Shown piece by piece: positions 49,368 to 58,040 of a stretch of 64,000 nt of DNA. The stretch is taken from assembly GCF_026015965.1 (NCBI RefSeq), contig NZ_CP110383.1, positions 1,986,051 through 2,050,050 of the forward strand, written 5' to 3'. Made by a program: the position numbers and the translations under genes. Origin of the DNA: Selenomonas sputigena. Its GTDB lineage: Bacteria; Bacillota; Negativicutes; Selenomonadales; Selenomonadaceae. Positions within the stretch are counted from its first letter, which is position 1, and every line of letters begins with the position of its first letter. Below the pieces are notes generated by a model that saw only the letters and a list, made by a program, of their open reading frames with translations, had not been told where the DNA came from and did no database searches.

Positions 49368-49745
49368 CCGCAAGGCGGCTGCAGCAGCCCGCGCACGATG
49401 CACGAACAACCTCCTCGCGAAAGGCGACACGGATTCATACGGCAATGTCCGCGGGAGTGTGCATTTGCTCCGCATCCCCCTTGCAACAGTTCGACATCAC
49501 CGAGATGAAGGTAGGAAATCTGCCCGAGAGCGTCAAAATACACCGCTCTTCAAAGACCCCTATGAGGACTGACCTCCGGGCATGACGACGAAAAAGCCAC
49601 TGCCGCCTACAGCCGAAATTTCCCATGTTCGCGAAAAGAGTCTTTACAGTGGTGGAACTTCCCGATCTCAACCGCCAACCCTTCCGCAACGCTCGTCGGG
49701 ACGAGCATGGATTTCGGGTGCTCAATGGGTTTTATTTCCTAGCTT
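49368..49745 (-). other. gene-free stretch upstream of nhaC leader, decayed coding-like sequence
   Basis: Different minus frames contain coding-like pieces (EHPKSMLVPTSVAEGLAVEI then GKFHHC; AVGGSGFFVVMPGGQSS), each ended by stops or frameshifts. It may be a decayed gene, possibly interrupted by short deletions. A minus promoter candidate TTGCAA-17-TATCCT lies near 49748-49781. No family could be assigned. Confidence 0.35.
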
Positions 49746-49888
49746 TATAAGGATAACATATCTAAAAAGACTTTGCAACCCCTTTTTAATAAAAATGAAC
49801 AAATACCGATTATTTCTTGTGCTGTTTAATTGAAAATTTTCACCCGTCCTGACCAGAATGCATTCGGAAGAAGTGCATTTCATTCGGC

Positions 49889-49925
49889 GCAGAAAAAAAA
49901 AAGCGGGCGCTTTTGGCGCACCGCT
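49889..49925 (-). terminator. terminator after the 49.9-kb gene
   Basis: AGCGGTGCGCC / GCGCCCGCT with an AAAA loop (one bulge), followed on the minus strand by ten T. Confidence 0.85.
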
Positions 49926-50326
49926 CATTTTTCAAGACCGCGCTGCCATGCGTAGAGATAGTCAACGATGGCTGCAATCGGCGATCCCGGCACATACGGC
50001 GCTGCAGGCAGGGGCGTCTTCACGCTCTGGGACACCTCGCGCGTATCGTACGTCATCGTCGCAGAGCGAAGAATCTGGTAGGTGCGCGCGGCAAAGTCGA
50101 AGTGCATGCGATAGGAAAAGAGGCGGTTCTCCTTCGCCTTGATGATGGCGACATCCGCCGTATATTCATGATTGCTGTCGATGGAAATCGTCGTGACGTC
50201 CACGAAATATCCCGTATCGCCGCGAGCATCCACAAAACGCCGCCCCTCGTCCTCGGCAAAGCACACGGAGCTCGCGAGGAGAAGGAGCAACGCTGTCATG
50301 CTCAACATCAAGGTAAATTCTCGCAT
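49925..50326 (-). CDS. small secreted protein, surface-adhesin-E-like
   Basis: A 133-residue protein with a signal peptide (LMLSMTALLLLLASSVCFA). The mature part reads GDTGYFVDVTTISIDSN ... ADVAIIKAKENRLFSYRMHF ... PYVPGSPIAAIVDYLYAW, with the pattern of small secreted proteins such as the Surface-adhesin E family (strand-rich half, YDTRE turn, then P-x-S-P-x-A). The function in this organism is unknown. Start after AGGAAAGAG. Monocistronic. Confidence 0.75.
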   Translation of the reverse strand: MREFTLMLSMTALLLLLASSVCFAEDEGRRFVDARGDTGYFVDVTTISIDSNHEYTADVAIIKAKENRLFSYRMHFDFAARTYQILRSATMTYDTREVSQSVKTPLPAAPYVPGSPIAAIVDYLYAWQRGLEK

Positions 50327-50466
50327 CGAATCGTCTCTTTCCTAAATCCAAGAATAAAAATACTTCCTTATTATAGGGAATAGACCGAGGTTCGTCAAGG
50401 GCTGGTCAGAATCATTCCTGTCCCTTTCAATGAGAGGTGAAATTCCAAGGAAGCCACACCCGCGCC

Positions 50467-51324
50467 TCAGAGGAACTCGTCTGTCGCCAGAAGAAGCGCG
50501 AAGGCGCCCACGGGGCTTTCGAGATGCAGCCGCAGGAACTTGCTCGGGCATGCCTTCGCATTCAAGGCGTGCGCCGTCCGCGGGATCTCCAGATCAAGCT
50601 CCAAATCGCGCTCGCCGAGGCGCACGGCGAAGAAGCCGTCCAAGACGTTCAGGAACTCCGCGAGACTATCCACCGCGAGATCGTCAAGCTCCGAAAAATC
50701 CTCGTGACTGTAGCGGCGAGCGAGCGCCAGAAACACCGCATCGGGCGCTTCAAGTCCCGCGACGAGCGAGACGCCGCCCGTGATGGCCTGCGAGACGAGG
50801 CGGCACGGCACGCTCTCGGGAAAAGACTCCGCCTGCGGCACGACGACGCAGGCGATCTTCATAAAGCGCTTGAAGGCGAGCATAGCGACGCCAACGTACT
50901 CCGTGTAGAGCGGCAGCTCCTCGGCGAGCCTGCCGTCCGCCGCACGCTGGATCGCCTCGGACAAAGGATGCTCGCCCGCACGCTTGAAGTCGCCCAAGAG
51001 CCTCTCCAGCTCCTTGTAGTCGAGCCTTCCGGCGTCCAACAAAGCCTGCGCGAAACGACAGCCCTCGCCTGCGATCGCCTCGCCGAGGTTGTAAAGCTGC
51101 GATGCCGTGAGGACGCCCTCCCTCTCTGCAGACGCGCGAAACTCCGCGCCCGAAAGCGCACCGAGCGAAGCCAGGTCGGCCGCCGTCGCCACGCCGTGGA
51201 AGAGCGCCTGCACAGGCACGTCGACCTTCGCCGCGAGCATCCTTTCGAGGAAGATGCGAACCTCGGCCGCATTTAAGATGCCGCGATTCAGGAGAAATTG
51301 TGGGAAAAGCAGATCATTGCTCAT
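50467..51324 (-). CDS. CheX-domain protein, probable CheY-type phosphatase
   Basis: A 285-residue protein. The N-terminal 110 residues contain two similar helical motifs (QFLLNRGILNAAEVRIFLER and ALLDAGRLDYKELERLLGDF). The C-terminal half is a CheX/CheC-type domain: the E-x-x-N motif is in VDSLAEFLNVLDGFFAVRLG, which is the phosphatase active site of the family. It starts 11 bases inside the CheY-like gene, so both are coupled. Likely function: dephosphorylate the partner regulator. No chemotaxis operon is adjacent. Confidence 0.8.
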   Translation of the reverse strand: MSNDLLFPQFLLNRGILNAAEVRIFLERMLAAKVDVPVQALFHGVATAADLASLGALSGAEFRASAEREGVLTASQLYNLGEAIAGEGCRFAQALLDAGRLDYKELERLLGDFKRAGEHPLSEAIQRAADGRLAEELPLYTEYVGVAMLAFKRFMKIACVVVPQAESFPESVPCRLVSQAITGGVSLVAGLEAPDAVFLALARRYSHEDFSELDDLAVDSLAEFLNVLDGFFAVRLGERDLELDLEIPRTAHALNAKACPSKFLRLHLESPVGAFALLLATDEFL

Positions 51325-51700
51325 CCAGTCCTGCTTTCTTCCGGATGCGCGTGATGGCATTCTTGATCTGCTCGGGCGTATAGGGCTTCTGGATGAAGTC
51401 CAACGCCCCGAGCTTCAGCGTCTCCATAAGCTTCTCGGGCGTGCCCGCTGACGACAGCATGACGACGGGAATCGTGTCGTCGATTTCCTTGATGACGCGC
51501 AGAACCTCGACGCCGTTGACCTCGGGCATGACGATGTCCAAGATCACGCCGTCGGGACGGTCGCCAAGACTCTCGGCGATCGCCTCCTTGCCGTTCTCCG
51601 TCTCTATGACCTCACAATCGAGCGCCTCAAGCTCCTCGCGCAGCTGTTTGCGCAGAAGCTTGGAATCATCGGAAATGAGGATCTTGCACTTTCTTGCCAA
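51314..51700 (-). CDS. CheY-like single-domain response regulator
   Basis: A 128-residue receiver domain only. Acidic pair in ILISDDSKLLRKQL, phospho-acceptor in GVILDIVMPEVNG, Ser/Thr in VMLSSAG and Lys in FIQKPYTPEQ are all present. Start at 51700 before a CCAAGAAAG region; its ribosome-binding site (GGGAGGCGTTTTGATTGGC type) is at a usual distance. Partner gene: the CheX-domain phosphatase. A chemotaxis or motility-like switch is plausible. Confidence 0.93.
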   Translation of the reverse strand: MARKCKILISDDSKLLRKQLREELEALDCEVIETENGKEAIAESLGDRPDGVILDIVMPEVNGVEVLRVIKEIDDTIPVVMLSSAGTPEKLMETLKLGALDFIQKPYTPEQIKNAITRIRKKAGLDEQ

Positions 51701-51867
51701 TCAAAACGCCTCCCATCAGTCCGCCCGCCGCACCCGAAAGGGCAGGAAGGCTCTTCCCATGAAACCACTTTTCTATCATTATAGCATATTTTTCTCTTAT
51801 ATGAGAATATTCTACGGCAAAGTTTGCAAGAAGTTTCTCTTCATCATTGAAACAACTTCGCAAAGAA

Positions 51868-51906
51868 AAAGGCGCTGTCCGCTGTTACAGCAGGCAGCAC
51901 CTTGCA
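51868..51906 (-). terminator. terminator after the 51.9-kb gene
   Basis: On the minus strand AAGGTGCTG pairs with CAGCGCCTT around an internal hairpin CTGCTGTAACAGCGG, with TTTTTC after. Confidence 0.75.
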
Positions 51907-51928
51907 AGCGCAGATGTACGCCCTTCAC

Positions 51929-53071
51929 TCAACCCATGCCGTTCTCGGCAAAAATAGCGGCAAGTTCCGGATTTTCATGCAAATACTTCTCTGAAATGCA
52001 TTGCCAGTCGTAGCCTGTGACACTCGGAATCAGGCTTTTTTTCTCTTCCGCGCTCTCTCGCTCCGAAAGTTTGCCGTCTTCGCCCTCGCCTGCGTCACCG
52101 TCGGCACGGTGCAGTTTGCGCAGGCTCTCCTTGTACACGGTCATGCCATCCTCAAGGCCGCTCTTCCTCTCGGCGATCAGCTGCGAAAGATCTGAGGGAC
52201 GTTCCCGCTCCTCCTCTTTCTCTCCCGCACGATCTCCAAGCATGGCTTCAAGCAGTTCTTCCGTACACTTCGCCTTGCGGCTCATTTCCTGAAAGAATGC
52301 GTATATCGCCGTCTTATCGTTGAAATAATCGTCTGCCTTATCCTTGACCTTCAGTGCATCGCCCATATGGATGCCAAGGTAGGCGCAATATCGCCGGACG
52401 AGGTCGCTGTGTCCATCTTTTTCAAAAAGCTCGATGTTCTTGCCGCTCATCGTCGTGCTGACGAGAGAGCGGATCTCGCTTATCAGAGGATTTTCGCCTT
52501 TGGGATCAAGTGCGTCCAGGCGCTTAAGAACACTGCTCAGATATGGATCGCCTGCCAAGCTGTGCCCCAAGGCCTTCTGATGATGACCATAGGCGTTGAG
52601 CTGACGAACGAGATACATCTGGATGTCGGCGCCGACGGCGAGAGGATTTTCAGCCGCGCCACGCAAGACGGCGCCGATGCCGCTCTCGACTCCTCTCATG
52701 GTTTCTGCCAGCGAAGCCCGTTCATACTCGGTCGCCCAGTCAAGATCCTCCGCTCGAAGCGGCTTCAGCGGGACAGTGCCGGACATGTCCAGCTGCTCTA
52801 CACTCCGCTTCGCTGCAGCATCCTGCATAGCAGCCTCGCTGCCGTTTTGCGCCGCTGCTCCATGCAAGGCGGCAAGCCTCTTGCCCTCCTTGCTGACCGC
52901 TACATGATAAGCCGGCGATCCGGCGGATTTGCCTGGCTCTCCCGCATATTCCTTTTGCTTCTGCGGTGCGGCAATCGTTGACTCATGCCCTTTATTTCCA
53001 ACAAGCCGCTCACTCTGCAGCAAGCCTTTCTTCATCCCGATGGCTCCATCGCCGTTTCCTTGGATCTTCAT
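51929..53071 (-). CDS. hypothetical hydrophilic protein
   Basis: A 380-residue protein, no signal peptide, no membrane segment. Residues 1-90 are variable; the middle (LRAEDLDWATEYERASLAET, NPLAVGADIQMYLVRQLNAY) and the region DKADDYFNDKTAIYAFFQEM look ordered and helical; the C-terminal part is acidic, ending YDWQCISEKYLHENPELAAI. I do not recognise the family. Start at 53071, AAGGAGGGAAGCTGC upstream; ATG ten codons earlier has no site. Codon use is like neighbours. Its general make-up recalls the Ala/Lys-rich 24.6-kb protein, but no clear homology is visible by eye. Confidence 0.75.
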   Translation of the reverse strand: MKIQGNGDGAIGMKKGLLQSERLVGNKGHESTIAAPQKQKEYAGEPGKSAGSPAYHVAVSKEGKRLAALHGAAAQNGSEAAMQDAAAKRSVEQLDMSGTVPLKPLRAEDLDWATEYERASLAETMRGVESGIGAVLRGAAENPLAVGADIQMYLVRQLNAYGHHQKALGHSLAGDPYLSSVLKRLDALDPKGENPLISEIRSLVSTTMSGKNIELFEKDGHSDLVRRYCAYLGIHMGDALKVKDKADDYFNDKTAIYAFFQEMSRKAKCTEELLEAMLGDRAGEKEEERERPSDLSQLIAERKSGLEDGMTVYKESLRKLHRADGDAGEGEDGKLSERESAEEKKSLIPSVTGYDWQCISEKYLHENPELAAIFAENGMG

Positions 53072-53174
53072 GCAGCTTCCCTCCTTGGAATTGAAATTCA
53101 AGTCGAAACCCTTCGTTTCTTATATCGAATCATCGTTCTTTTTCTTAAATGCACGTATTGGTCATACACAAACG

Positions 53175-53211
53175 CAAAAAAGGACGCAGAGCCGTGTCGC
53201 TCCGCGTCCTT
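53175..53211 (-). terminator. terminator after the DUF2922 gene
   Basis: AGGACGCGGAGCG / CTGCGTCCTTTTTT type hairpin (one mismatch) on the minus strand with a TTTTTTG tail. Confidence 0.85.
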
Positions 53212-53220
53212 TCGCCCTCC

Positions 53221-53433
53221 TCAGGCAAGCTCCTGATCCTCACTCGAACGGATGTAGACCGCCTTGATCGCCTTGGGATTGACGCCCTTGACGACGAGCG
53301 CGTTCTTCGCGATCATGTCCGTCATGACCGCTTCGGCCTCCGCCTTCGTCAGTCCCGCCTTGGGATCGGCGAGGCTCACGGTCGCCGTCTGCGTATCCGA
53401 GAGCTTGAATACCATCTTCAGTGCCTTTGCCAT
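53221..53433 (-). CDS. DUF2922 small protein
   Basis: A 70-residue protein, MAKALKMVFKLSDTQTATVS then LADPKAGLTKAEAEAVMTDM and ALVVKGVNPKAIKAVYIRSS: the DUF2922 pattern. Start at 53433 after GGAGGAGGTGAAGGAA. Second of the DUF1659-DUF2922 pair. Such pairs are nearly always together in Firmicutes with yvrJ; function unknown. Confidence 0.9.
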   Translation of the reverse strand: MAKALKMVFKLSDTQTATVSLADPKAGLTKAEAEAVMTDMIAKNALVVKGVNPKAIKAVYIRSSEDQELA

Positions 53434-53502
53434 TTCCTTCACCTCCTCCCTGCAAGCGATGGTTTCGGAGCGACCGCAAGGCCGCCCGCGAAACCGCCGC
53501 CC

Positions 53503-53727
53503 TTACTCTTCCGTCAGCGCGGCTGCGTCCTGGCGCATGACGTTCTTCAGCGTGTGCGACTGCAGGCCGCCGAGGCTCTTGCCGATGGCGAGGAAGTCCT
53601 CGTCGCCGAGCGCCGGGTTCACGTTCTGCACCATGCGCTGGCCGTAGGTCGGCAGGCCCTTTTTGTCCGTGCCCGTCTGAACCTTGAGAATCAGCTTCGT
53701 CGCCGCTCCCGTCTTCTTGACTGCCAT
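53503..53727 (-). CDS. DUF1659 small protein
   Basis: A 74-residue protein, MAVKKTGAATKLILKVQTGT with QRMVQNVNPALGDEDFLAIG, the DUF1659 pattern. The ATG at 53727 follows AAGGGGGTGAGAGAC. It precedes the DUF2922 gene by 69 bases. Both are highly expressed-looking (strong ribosome-binding sites, GC-rich codons). Confidence 0.9.
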   Translation of the reverse strand: MAVKKTGAATKLILKVQTGTDKKGLPTYGQRMVQNVNPALGDEDFLAIGKSLGGLQSHTLKNVMRQDAAALTEE

Positions 53728-53795
53728 GTCTCTCACCCCCTTTCGCCCCTATACATGCGAGGAGGAGGCGCGATATATCATGCAAATAAAAAGGC

Positions 53796-53842
53796 AAAAC
53801 GAGGGCAGCCGCACAGGAATCCCGTGCGGCTGCCCTCGTTTT
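53796..53842 (-). terminator. terminator after the SLH porin gene
   Basis: GAGGGCAGCCGCACGGGA / TCCTGTGCGGCTGCCCTC stem, T-rich tail CGTTTTG on the minus strand; almost symmetrical, so also active on plus. Confidence 0.85.
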
Positions 53843-53863
53843 CTATTCTGTTTGCGTCACCCG

Positions 53864-55246
53864 TCAGAAGTGATAATCGAGCTGGGTGCGCAGGAGCGAG
53901 CGGTTGTACTCCGCGCTCGTGCCGTAGTCGCGCTTCTGCCTGGAGAAGAGCGTCTCCCATTCGACGTTCTTCCACGGCACATACTTGAAGCCGACGATCC
54001 AGCCCTTCGTACCGTTCCACGTCGAGCCCCATTCGTCGTCGCCCGCGAGCCAGCCGTTCGCGCCGTAGCGCACATAGCGTGCGTATACGCCGAAGCTGCC
54101 GACGTCGTCGAGCTTCGTGCCCTTGTAGTTGAGACGCAGCGCGACGCTCTTGTTCTGCTCGTCGGCGTCGGTCTGGACGTAGTCGCCGATAACGCGCACG
54201 TTCTTCGCGACGTTCGTCGCCGCGCTGACGACGTAGCCGTAGCTCCTGGGATTCGTCCTGTCGTTGTCCCTGTAGACAGGGAAGACGCGGTGCGTCACCG
54301 GATCCGCCTCGTAGTGGTCGATAAGACCCGAGGTATAGCTCTCGTTCTTGCCAAGGCTGCTCCTCGCATAGGCGACGTTGATGTCGAAGTTGTGTCCGAC
54401 CGCGCCCCAAAGGCCGACGCCGTAAAGGCTCTCCTTGTTGCCCGCGCCCGTCGACGCCATCCAGAAGCCGCTCGCCGTGAGATTCGTTCCCTTGATGGGA
54501 ATGCCAAACTGGAAACCATCCGACTCGTTGCCGAAGAGCACGTTCTGGAAGCCAAGGCCGCGCCACGCGCGTCCGAGGTTCAGCCACCTGCCGTCCTGCT
54601 GCGCTTCGACCCAGATGCGCTGGAAGTTGCCGTCGTGCCCCGACCATGTCTGCTGGGCGTTCTCGTTCATGGCGTTCTCGCCGCGCAGGTGGCCGTTGTT
54701 GTAATGGCGGTTCGTCTCGCTCTGCGCTTTGACCGTCCAGATGTCGTTGACCTTCATGTCGAGGCGCAGATCCATGTAGAAACGGTTCGCGCTGCGGTCG
54801 AGCGTATCGGCGTCGGTGTTCTTGTCGTAGTCGTACTGCGTGCGCACGAAGCCGTGCACCTTGAAGCGTTCGATCGCCTCACGGTTCTTGCGGATGTCCT
54901 CCGTGTTCTGCTCGACTTGGGCGCGCAGCGTGGCAAGCTCCGAACCGTACTCCTTTTCCAGCTTTTCGAGCACCGACCTCGCGCCGATGTCGAGGTTCGA
55001 CGCCTGCATGGCGCGTGCGGTGATCGCCGCCATCTCGTAGCGGCTCATCGTGCGGTTGCCCTGGAACGTGCCGTCTGCATAGCCCTCGATGACGCCGTTC
55101 TTCGCGAGGTAATCGAGCGCTTCGTAGCTCCAATGATCTTTGGGCACATCGCTGAGTCTGTCCGCGCCGTCGGCAGCGAACGCAGTCGCGCTCAGCGCGG
55201 CGAACGCCAAGGCGAGGAGCGCCGTCCTCTTCTTGTAGAATCTCAT
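53864..55246 (-). CDS. S-layer-homology porin (outer-membrane protein)
   Basis: A 460-residue outer-membrane protein. Signal peptide KRTALLALAFAALSATAFA, then one SLH domain (LSDVPKDHWSYEALDYLAKN, IEGYADGTFQGNRTMSRYEM) that binds pyruvylated/cadaverinated peptidoglycan, a short coiled coil (residues about 95-130, VLEKLEKEYGSELATLRAQV) and a beta-barrel with many aromatic-ended strands ending YNRSLLRTQLDYHF (C-terminal Phe). This architecture anchors the outer membrane to the cell wall in Negativicutes. Start at 55246 with AGGAAGGGACAGGG. Strong signature of the organism's envelope. Confidence 0.95.
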   Translation of the reverse strand: MRFYKKRTALLALAFAALSATAFAADGADRLSDVPKDHWSYEALDYLAKNGVIEGYADGTFQGNRTMSRYEMAAITARAMQASNLDIGARSVLEKLEKEYGSELATLRAQVEQNTEDIRKNREAIERFKVHGFVRTQYDYDKNTDADTLDRSANRFYMDLRLDMKVNDIWTVKAQSETNRHYNNGHLRGENAMNENAQQTWSGHDGNFQRIWVEAQQDGRWLNLGRAWRGLGFQNVLFGNESDGFQFGIPIKGTNLTASGFWMASTGAGNKESLYGVGLWGAVGHNFDINVAYARSSLGKNESYTSGLIDHYEADPVTHRVFPVYRDNDRTNPRSYGYVVSAATNVAKNVRVIGDYVQTDADEQNKSVALRLNYKGTKLDDVGSFGVYARYVRYGANGWLAGDDEWGSTWNGTKGWIVGFKYVPWKNVEWETLFSRQKRDYGTSAEYNRSLLRTQLDYHF

Positions 55247-55289
55247 CCCTGTCCCTTCCTTTCCGTATGATGCATCTTCCTCTTTCATC

Positions 55290-55331
55290 ATACGAAAAAA
55301 ACGCCTCGAATACAACGATTTCGAGGCGTTC
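55290..55331 (-). terminator. terminator after deoB
   Basis: AACGCCTCGAA / TTCGAGGCGTT stem followed by TTTTTTTCG on the minus strand. Confidence 0.9.
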
Positions 55332-55409
55332 AGGCTCTATGTACGCAAGTCGTAAAGGGGTACATGCGATGAAACTTGTTGCAGGGACGCGAGCCTTCGC
55401 GTGCGGCGT

Positions 55410-56603
55410 TCAGCCTGCGGCAATCTCACGCCAGAAGCTCCGCCCTCGCGTCACAAACTCCACGCCGAAGATCTCGGCGATTGTCGCGCCGACGTCGGCG
55501 AATGCGGGGCGCGTGCCGAGATCGCAGCCCGCGCGTACCGCCGCGCCATAAGCCAGGAGAGGCACGTATTCGCGTGTGTGATCGGTGCCGGGCGCACCGG
55601 GATCGCAGCCGTGATCGGCTGTGATCATGAGCACGTCCGTCTCCTTCATCGCCGTGAGAAACTCGCCGAGCCATGCGTCGAACTCCATGACGGCGCGTGC
55701 ATATCCTGCCGTATCGCGGCGATGGCCGAAGACCATATCGAAGTCGACGAGATTGACAAAGGCGAGACCCGTGAAATCCTCGCCGAGGAGCGATCTCGTC
55801 TTTTTCATGCCGTCGGCATTGTCCTCGTTCGTGCCAAGGCTCTTCGTGAGCCCTTTTCCTGCAAAGATGTCGGAGATCTTGCCGACGCCGATGGAGGCGA
55901 ATCCCGCCTCCTGCAATGCGTCGAGCACGGTCGCCGGCGGCTCAAGCGAGAAGTCGTGCCGTCCTGCCGTGCGCTCGTAGTTCGGATACTCGCCGATGAA
56001 GGGACGCGCGATGACCCTGCCGACGCCGTGCTTGCCCTGCATAATGGCACGCGCCTTGCGGCACGCCTCGTAAAGCTCCTCGCGCGGCACGACGCCCTCG
56101 TGCGCCGCGAGCTGCAGCACGCTGTCCGCCGACGTGTAGACGATGAGTGCTCCCGTCTCGATGTGCTCGCGCCCGTAGTCATGAATGACCTGCGTGCCCG
56201 AATACGGCTTGTTGCAGATGAGCTTCCTGCCGATGCTCGCCTCAAGCGCGGCGATGAGCTCGGGCGGGAATCCCTCGGGGTACGTCGGCATCGGGTGCTC
56301 GCCCACGATGCCCGCCAGCTCCCAATGCCCCGTCGTCGTATCCTTGCCGCGCGAGCTTTCCTGCAGCCGTGCAAAAGCGCCGCGCGGCGCAGGCACGCGA
56401 AGCGCGGCTGCCTCCGCCGCGTCCTTGATGCCGTCGACGGAGAAGAGTCCGAGCGAGGCGAGATGCGGCGCAGAAAAGCCTTCCGAACGCACGAGGCTCA
56501 GGAGCGTGTTGCACGCACCGTCGCCAAAGTCGGCGGCATCGGGCGCCGCGCCAACGCCGAGGCTGTCGAGCACGATGAGGAACACGCGCTTGATCTTTTT
56601 CAA
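55410..56603 (-). CDS. deoB: phosphopentomutase
   Basis: Interconverts ribose 1- and 5-phosphate (and deoxy forms) in nucleoside salvage, 397 residues, alkaline-phosphatase superfamily with two Mn. Motifs: VFLIVLDSLGVGAAPDAADF, nucleophile Thr in SSRGKDTTTGHWELAG, NLVDFDMVFGHRRDTAGYAR, MITADHGCDP and TDHTREYVPLLAYG. Start is a TTG at 56603, nine bases after AAGGAG, overlapping the GNAT stop codon (TTGA). Typical length. Confidence 0.96.
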   Translation of the reverse strand: MKKIKRVFLIVLDSLGVGAAPDAADFGDGACNTLLSLVRSEGFSAPHLASLGLFSVDGIKDAAEAAALRVPAPRGAFARLQESSRGKDTTTGHWELAGIVGEHPMPTYPEGFPPELIAALEASIGRKLICNKPYSGTQVIHDYGREHIETGALIVYTSADSVLQLAAHEGVVPREELYEACRKARAIMQGKHGVGRVIARPFIGEYPNYERTAGRHDFSLEPPATVLDALQEAGFASIGVGKISDIFAGKGLTKSLGTNEDNADGMKKTRSLLGEDFTGLAFVNLVDFDMVFGHRRDTAGYARAVMEFDAWLGEFLTAMKETDVLMITADHGCDPGAPGTDHTREYVPLLAYGAAVRAGCDLGTRPAFADVGATIAEIFGVEFVTRGRSFWREIAAG

Positions 56604-57133
56604 AGCTCTTCGCTCCTTTCCTTGCGTGCGAAGTACTCGCGGTCGAGGATGCCGAGGATCACGAGGTTTTCGTAGACGCCGTCCGTCAGAATCGTCTCGC
56701 GGATCAGTCCCTCGCGCACGAGGCCTTCCGACTCGTAGACGTGCAGCGCGCGCGCGTTGTAGTCCTTGCAGTCGAGCCAAGCGCGGTGGAACTTGAGGTC
56801 GTCGAACGCCCACGACTTCAGGAGCTTGAGCGTTTCGTGCCCATAGCCCTCGCCCTTCTTGTCGAGGATGATGCGCGTCCACTCGATCTCCTTCGACGGA
56901 TTATTGAGCCCTGCGATCATCAGAAAGCCGACCGGCTCCAAGGTGTCTATGCGCTCGATGACGAGATGAATCGCACCCTCGGTGTTGAGCGTCTGGCTAT
57001 GCACCTCGCGCTCCCACGGAATGACGAATTTGCCGTTCTCGGGGCGAAATTCCACTTCGAGGATGTAGTCGAGATCCTTTTCCTCCGCCTGTCGAAATTG
57101 CAGGCGCGGCCCCTTTTTCACAATGCCCTGCAT
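56600..57133 (-). CDS. GNAT-family N-acetyltransferase
   Basis: A 177-residue acetyl-CoA-dependent acetyltransferase of the RimJ/RimL-like type. Acetyl-CoA loop is LDKKGEGYGHETLKLL; RAWLDCKDYNARALHVYESE is the usual C-terminal motif B (N-x-x-A). The N-terminus LQFRQAEEKDLDYILEVE fits. Substrate unknown (antibiotic, amine or protein). Coupled to deoB by four bases. Start after AAAGGAGCATCG. Confidence 0.9.
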   Translation of the reverse strand: MQGIVKKGPRLQFRQAEEKDLDYILEVEFRPENGKFVIPWEREVHSQTLNTEGAIHLVIERIDTLEPVGFLMIAGLNNPSKEIEWTRIILDKKGEGYGHETLKLLKSWAFDDLKFHRAWLDCKDYNARALHVYESEGLVREGLIRETILTDGVYENLVILGILDREYFARKERSEEL

Positions 57134-57154
57134 ACGATGCTCCTTTCTATCGCG

Positions 57155-57997
57155 TCAAAGCAGACTGTGCATGCGGCCAAGCTCCTGAATGCGCTCCACC
57201 GACATTTTCGACACCCGCGCGATGGTTTCCAGCGGCAGTTTCTCTTTCAGCATGCCGAGAATAAAGGCCGATGTCTCTTCCTCACGAACCTCCTCACGAA
57301 CAGCTTCTTCAAAATCCTTTTGGTTCCACTCGAAATTGACCATGTCGATGACCTCGCTTTCATGTAACTCCAGAAAGTTTTTCATGATGTCGTTCTCACG
57401 GCAATAGCGCACGGCAGTTCGGATGGCGATCGCCCGTTCCACCCCTTGAGCGATATTTTTCTTGACACAGGCAACAAAAAAACTGTAATCATGCAATGCC
57501 TGGCTTTTTTGCAGCAGCTTCTTCCCTCTATCATAGGCAATATTATGACAGAGAACCGTCAGCTCCAAAAAACCTTTTCCATTTTCTATCATATAAGCAT
57601 CAGAAAGATTCAGTAAATGACTTTCCCGCACATCGTTTTCATCCAAGTAAAACACATGAAACTCTGGCGCTGGAAGCTTGATCTTCACATTCTGATAGAG
57701 CTTTTTCGCTTCCACCAGCATGCGGAATTGTTCACAAATATAATATAAGCAACGAAGTGCCATGTTTGGATTCCAAGTGCTTTGATGCTCCAAAAGAATC
57801 AGATAGCAGCCCTCGATCAAAAAGGATATATCGTTTTTCAACTGCGAAAGAAACGTGCCTTCGAGGGTCATAATCTGAATCTTTTCATCCGCTGCGTATG
57901 TCCTTCCATGAAGCGCCCCTGCGACATCTCTCAGACGATCGACGTCATTCATATATGCGCGAAACACCGTGTCTTGATATTGGCGGCCTTTTGCCAT
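57155..57997 (-). CDS. Rpn-like PD-(D/E)XK protein (putative transposase-related nuclease)
   Basis: A 280-residue protein, second Rpn-superfamily member of the window. The E-x-Q active-site variant is LILLEHQSTWN near residue 78, with DISFLIEGC before and MALRCLYYICEQF after. The C-terminal part has the conserved TAVRYCRENDIMKNFLEL and a short HTH-like tail ETIARVSKMSVERIQELG. Start at 57997 with AAGGAGCACACGC. More AT-rich than neighbouring genes, so likely acquired. It lies between GNAT and the Ter operon. Confidence 0.85.
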   Translation of the reverse strand: MAKGRQYQDTVFRAYMNDVDRLRDVAGALHGRTYAADEKIQIMTLEGTFLSQLKNDISFLIEGCYLILLEHQSTWNPNMALRCLYYICEQFRMLVEAKKLYQNVKIKLPAPEFHVFYLDENDVRESHLLNLSDAYMIENGKGFLELTVLCHNIAYDRGKKLLQKSQALHDYSFFVACVKKNIAQGVERAIAIRTAVRYCRENDIMKNFLELHESEVIDMVNFEWNQKDFEEAVREEVREEETSAFILGMLKEKLPLETIARVSKMSVERIQELGRMHSLL

Positions 57998-58040
57998 GCG
58001 TGTGCTCCTTCCTTTATTATACCACAAGGAGCCGCTTCTT

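Noticed and set aside
49368-49745. T-box leader for a transporter
   Set aside because: TTCCACCACTG vaguely resembles a T-box segment, but the GGGTGGNACCGCG core and specifier loop are not found.
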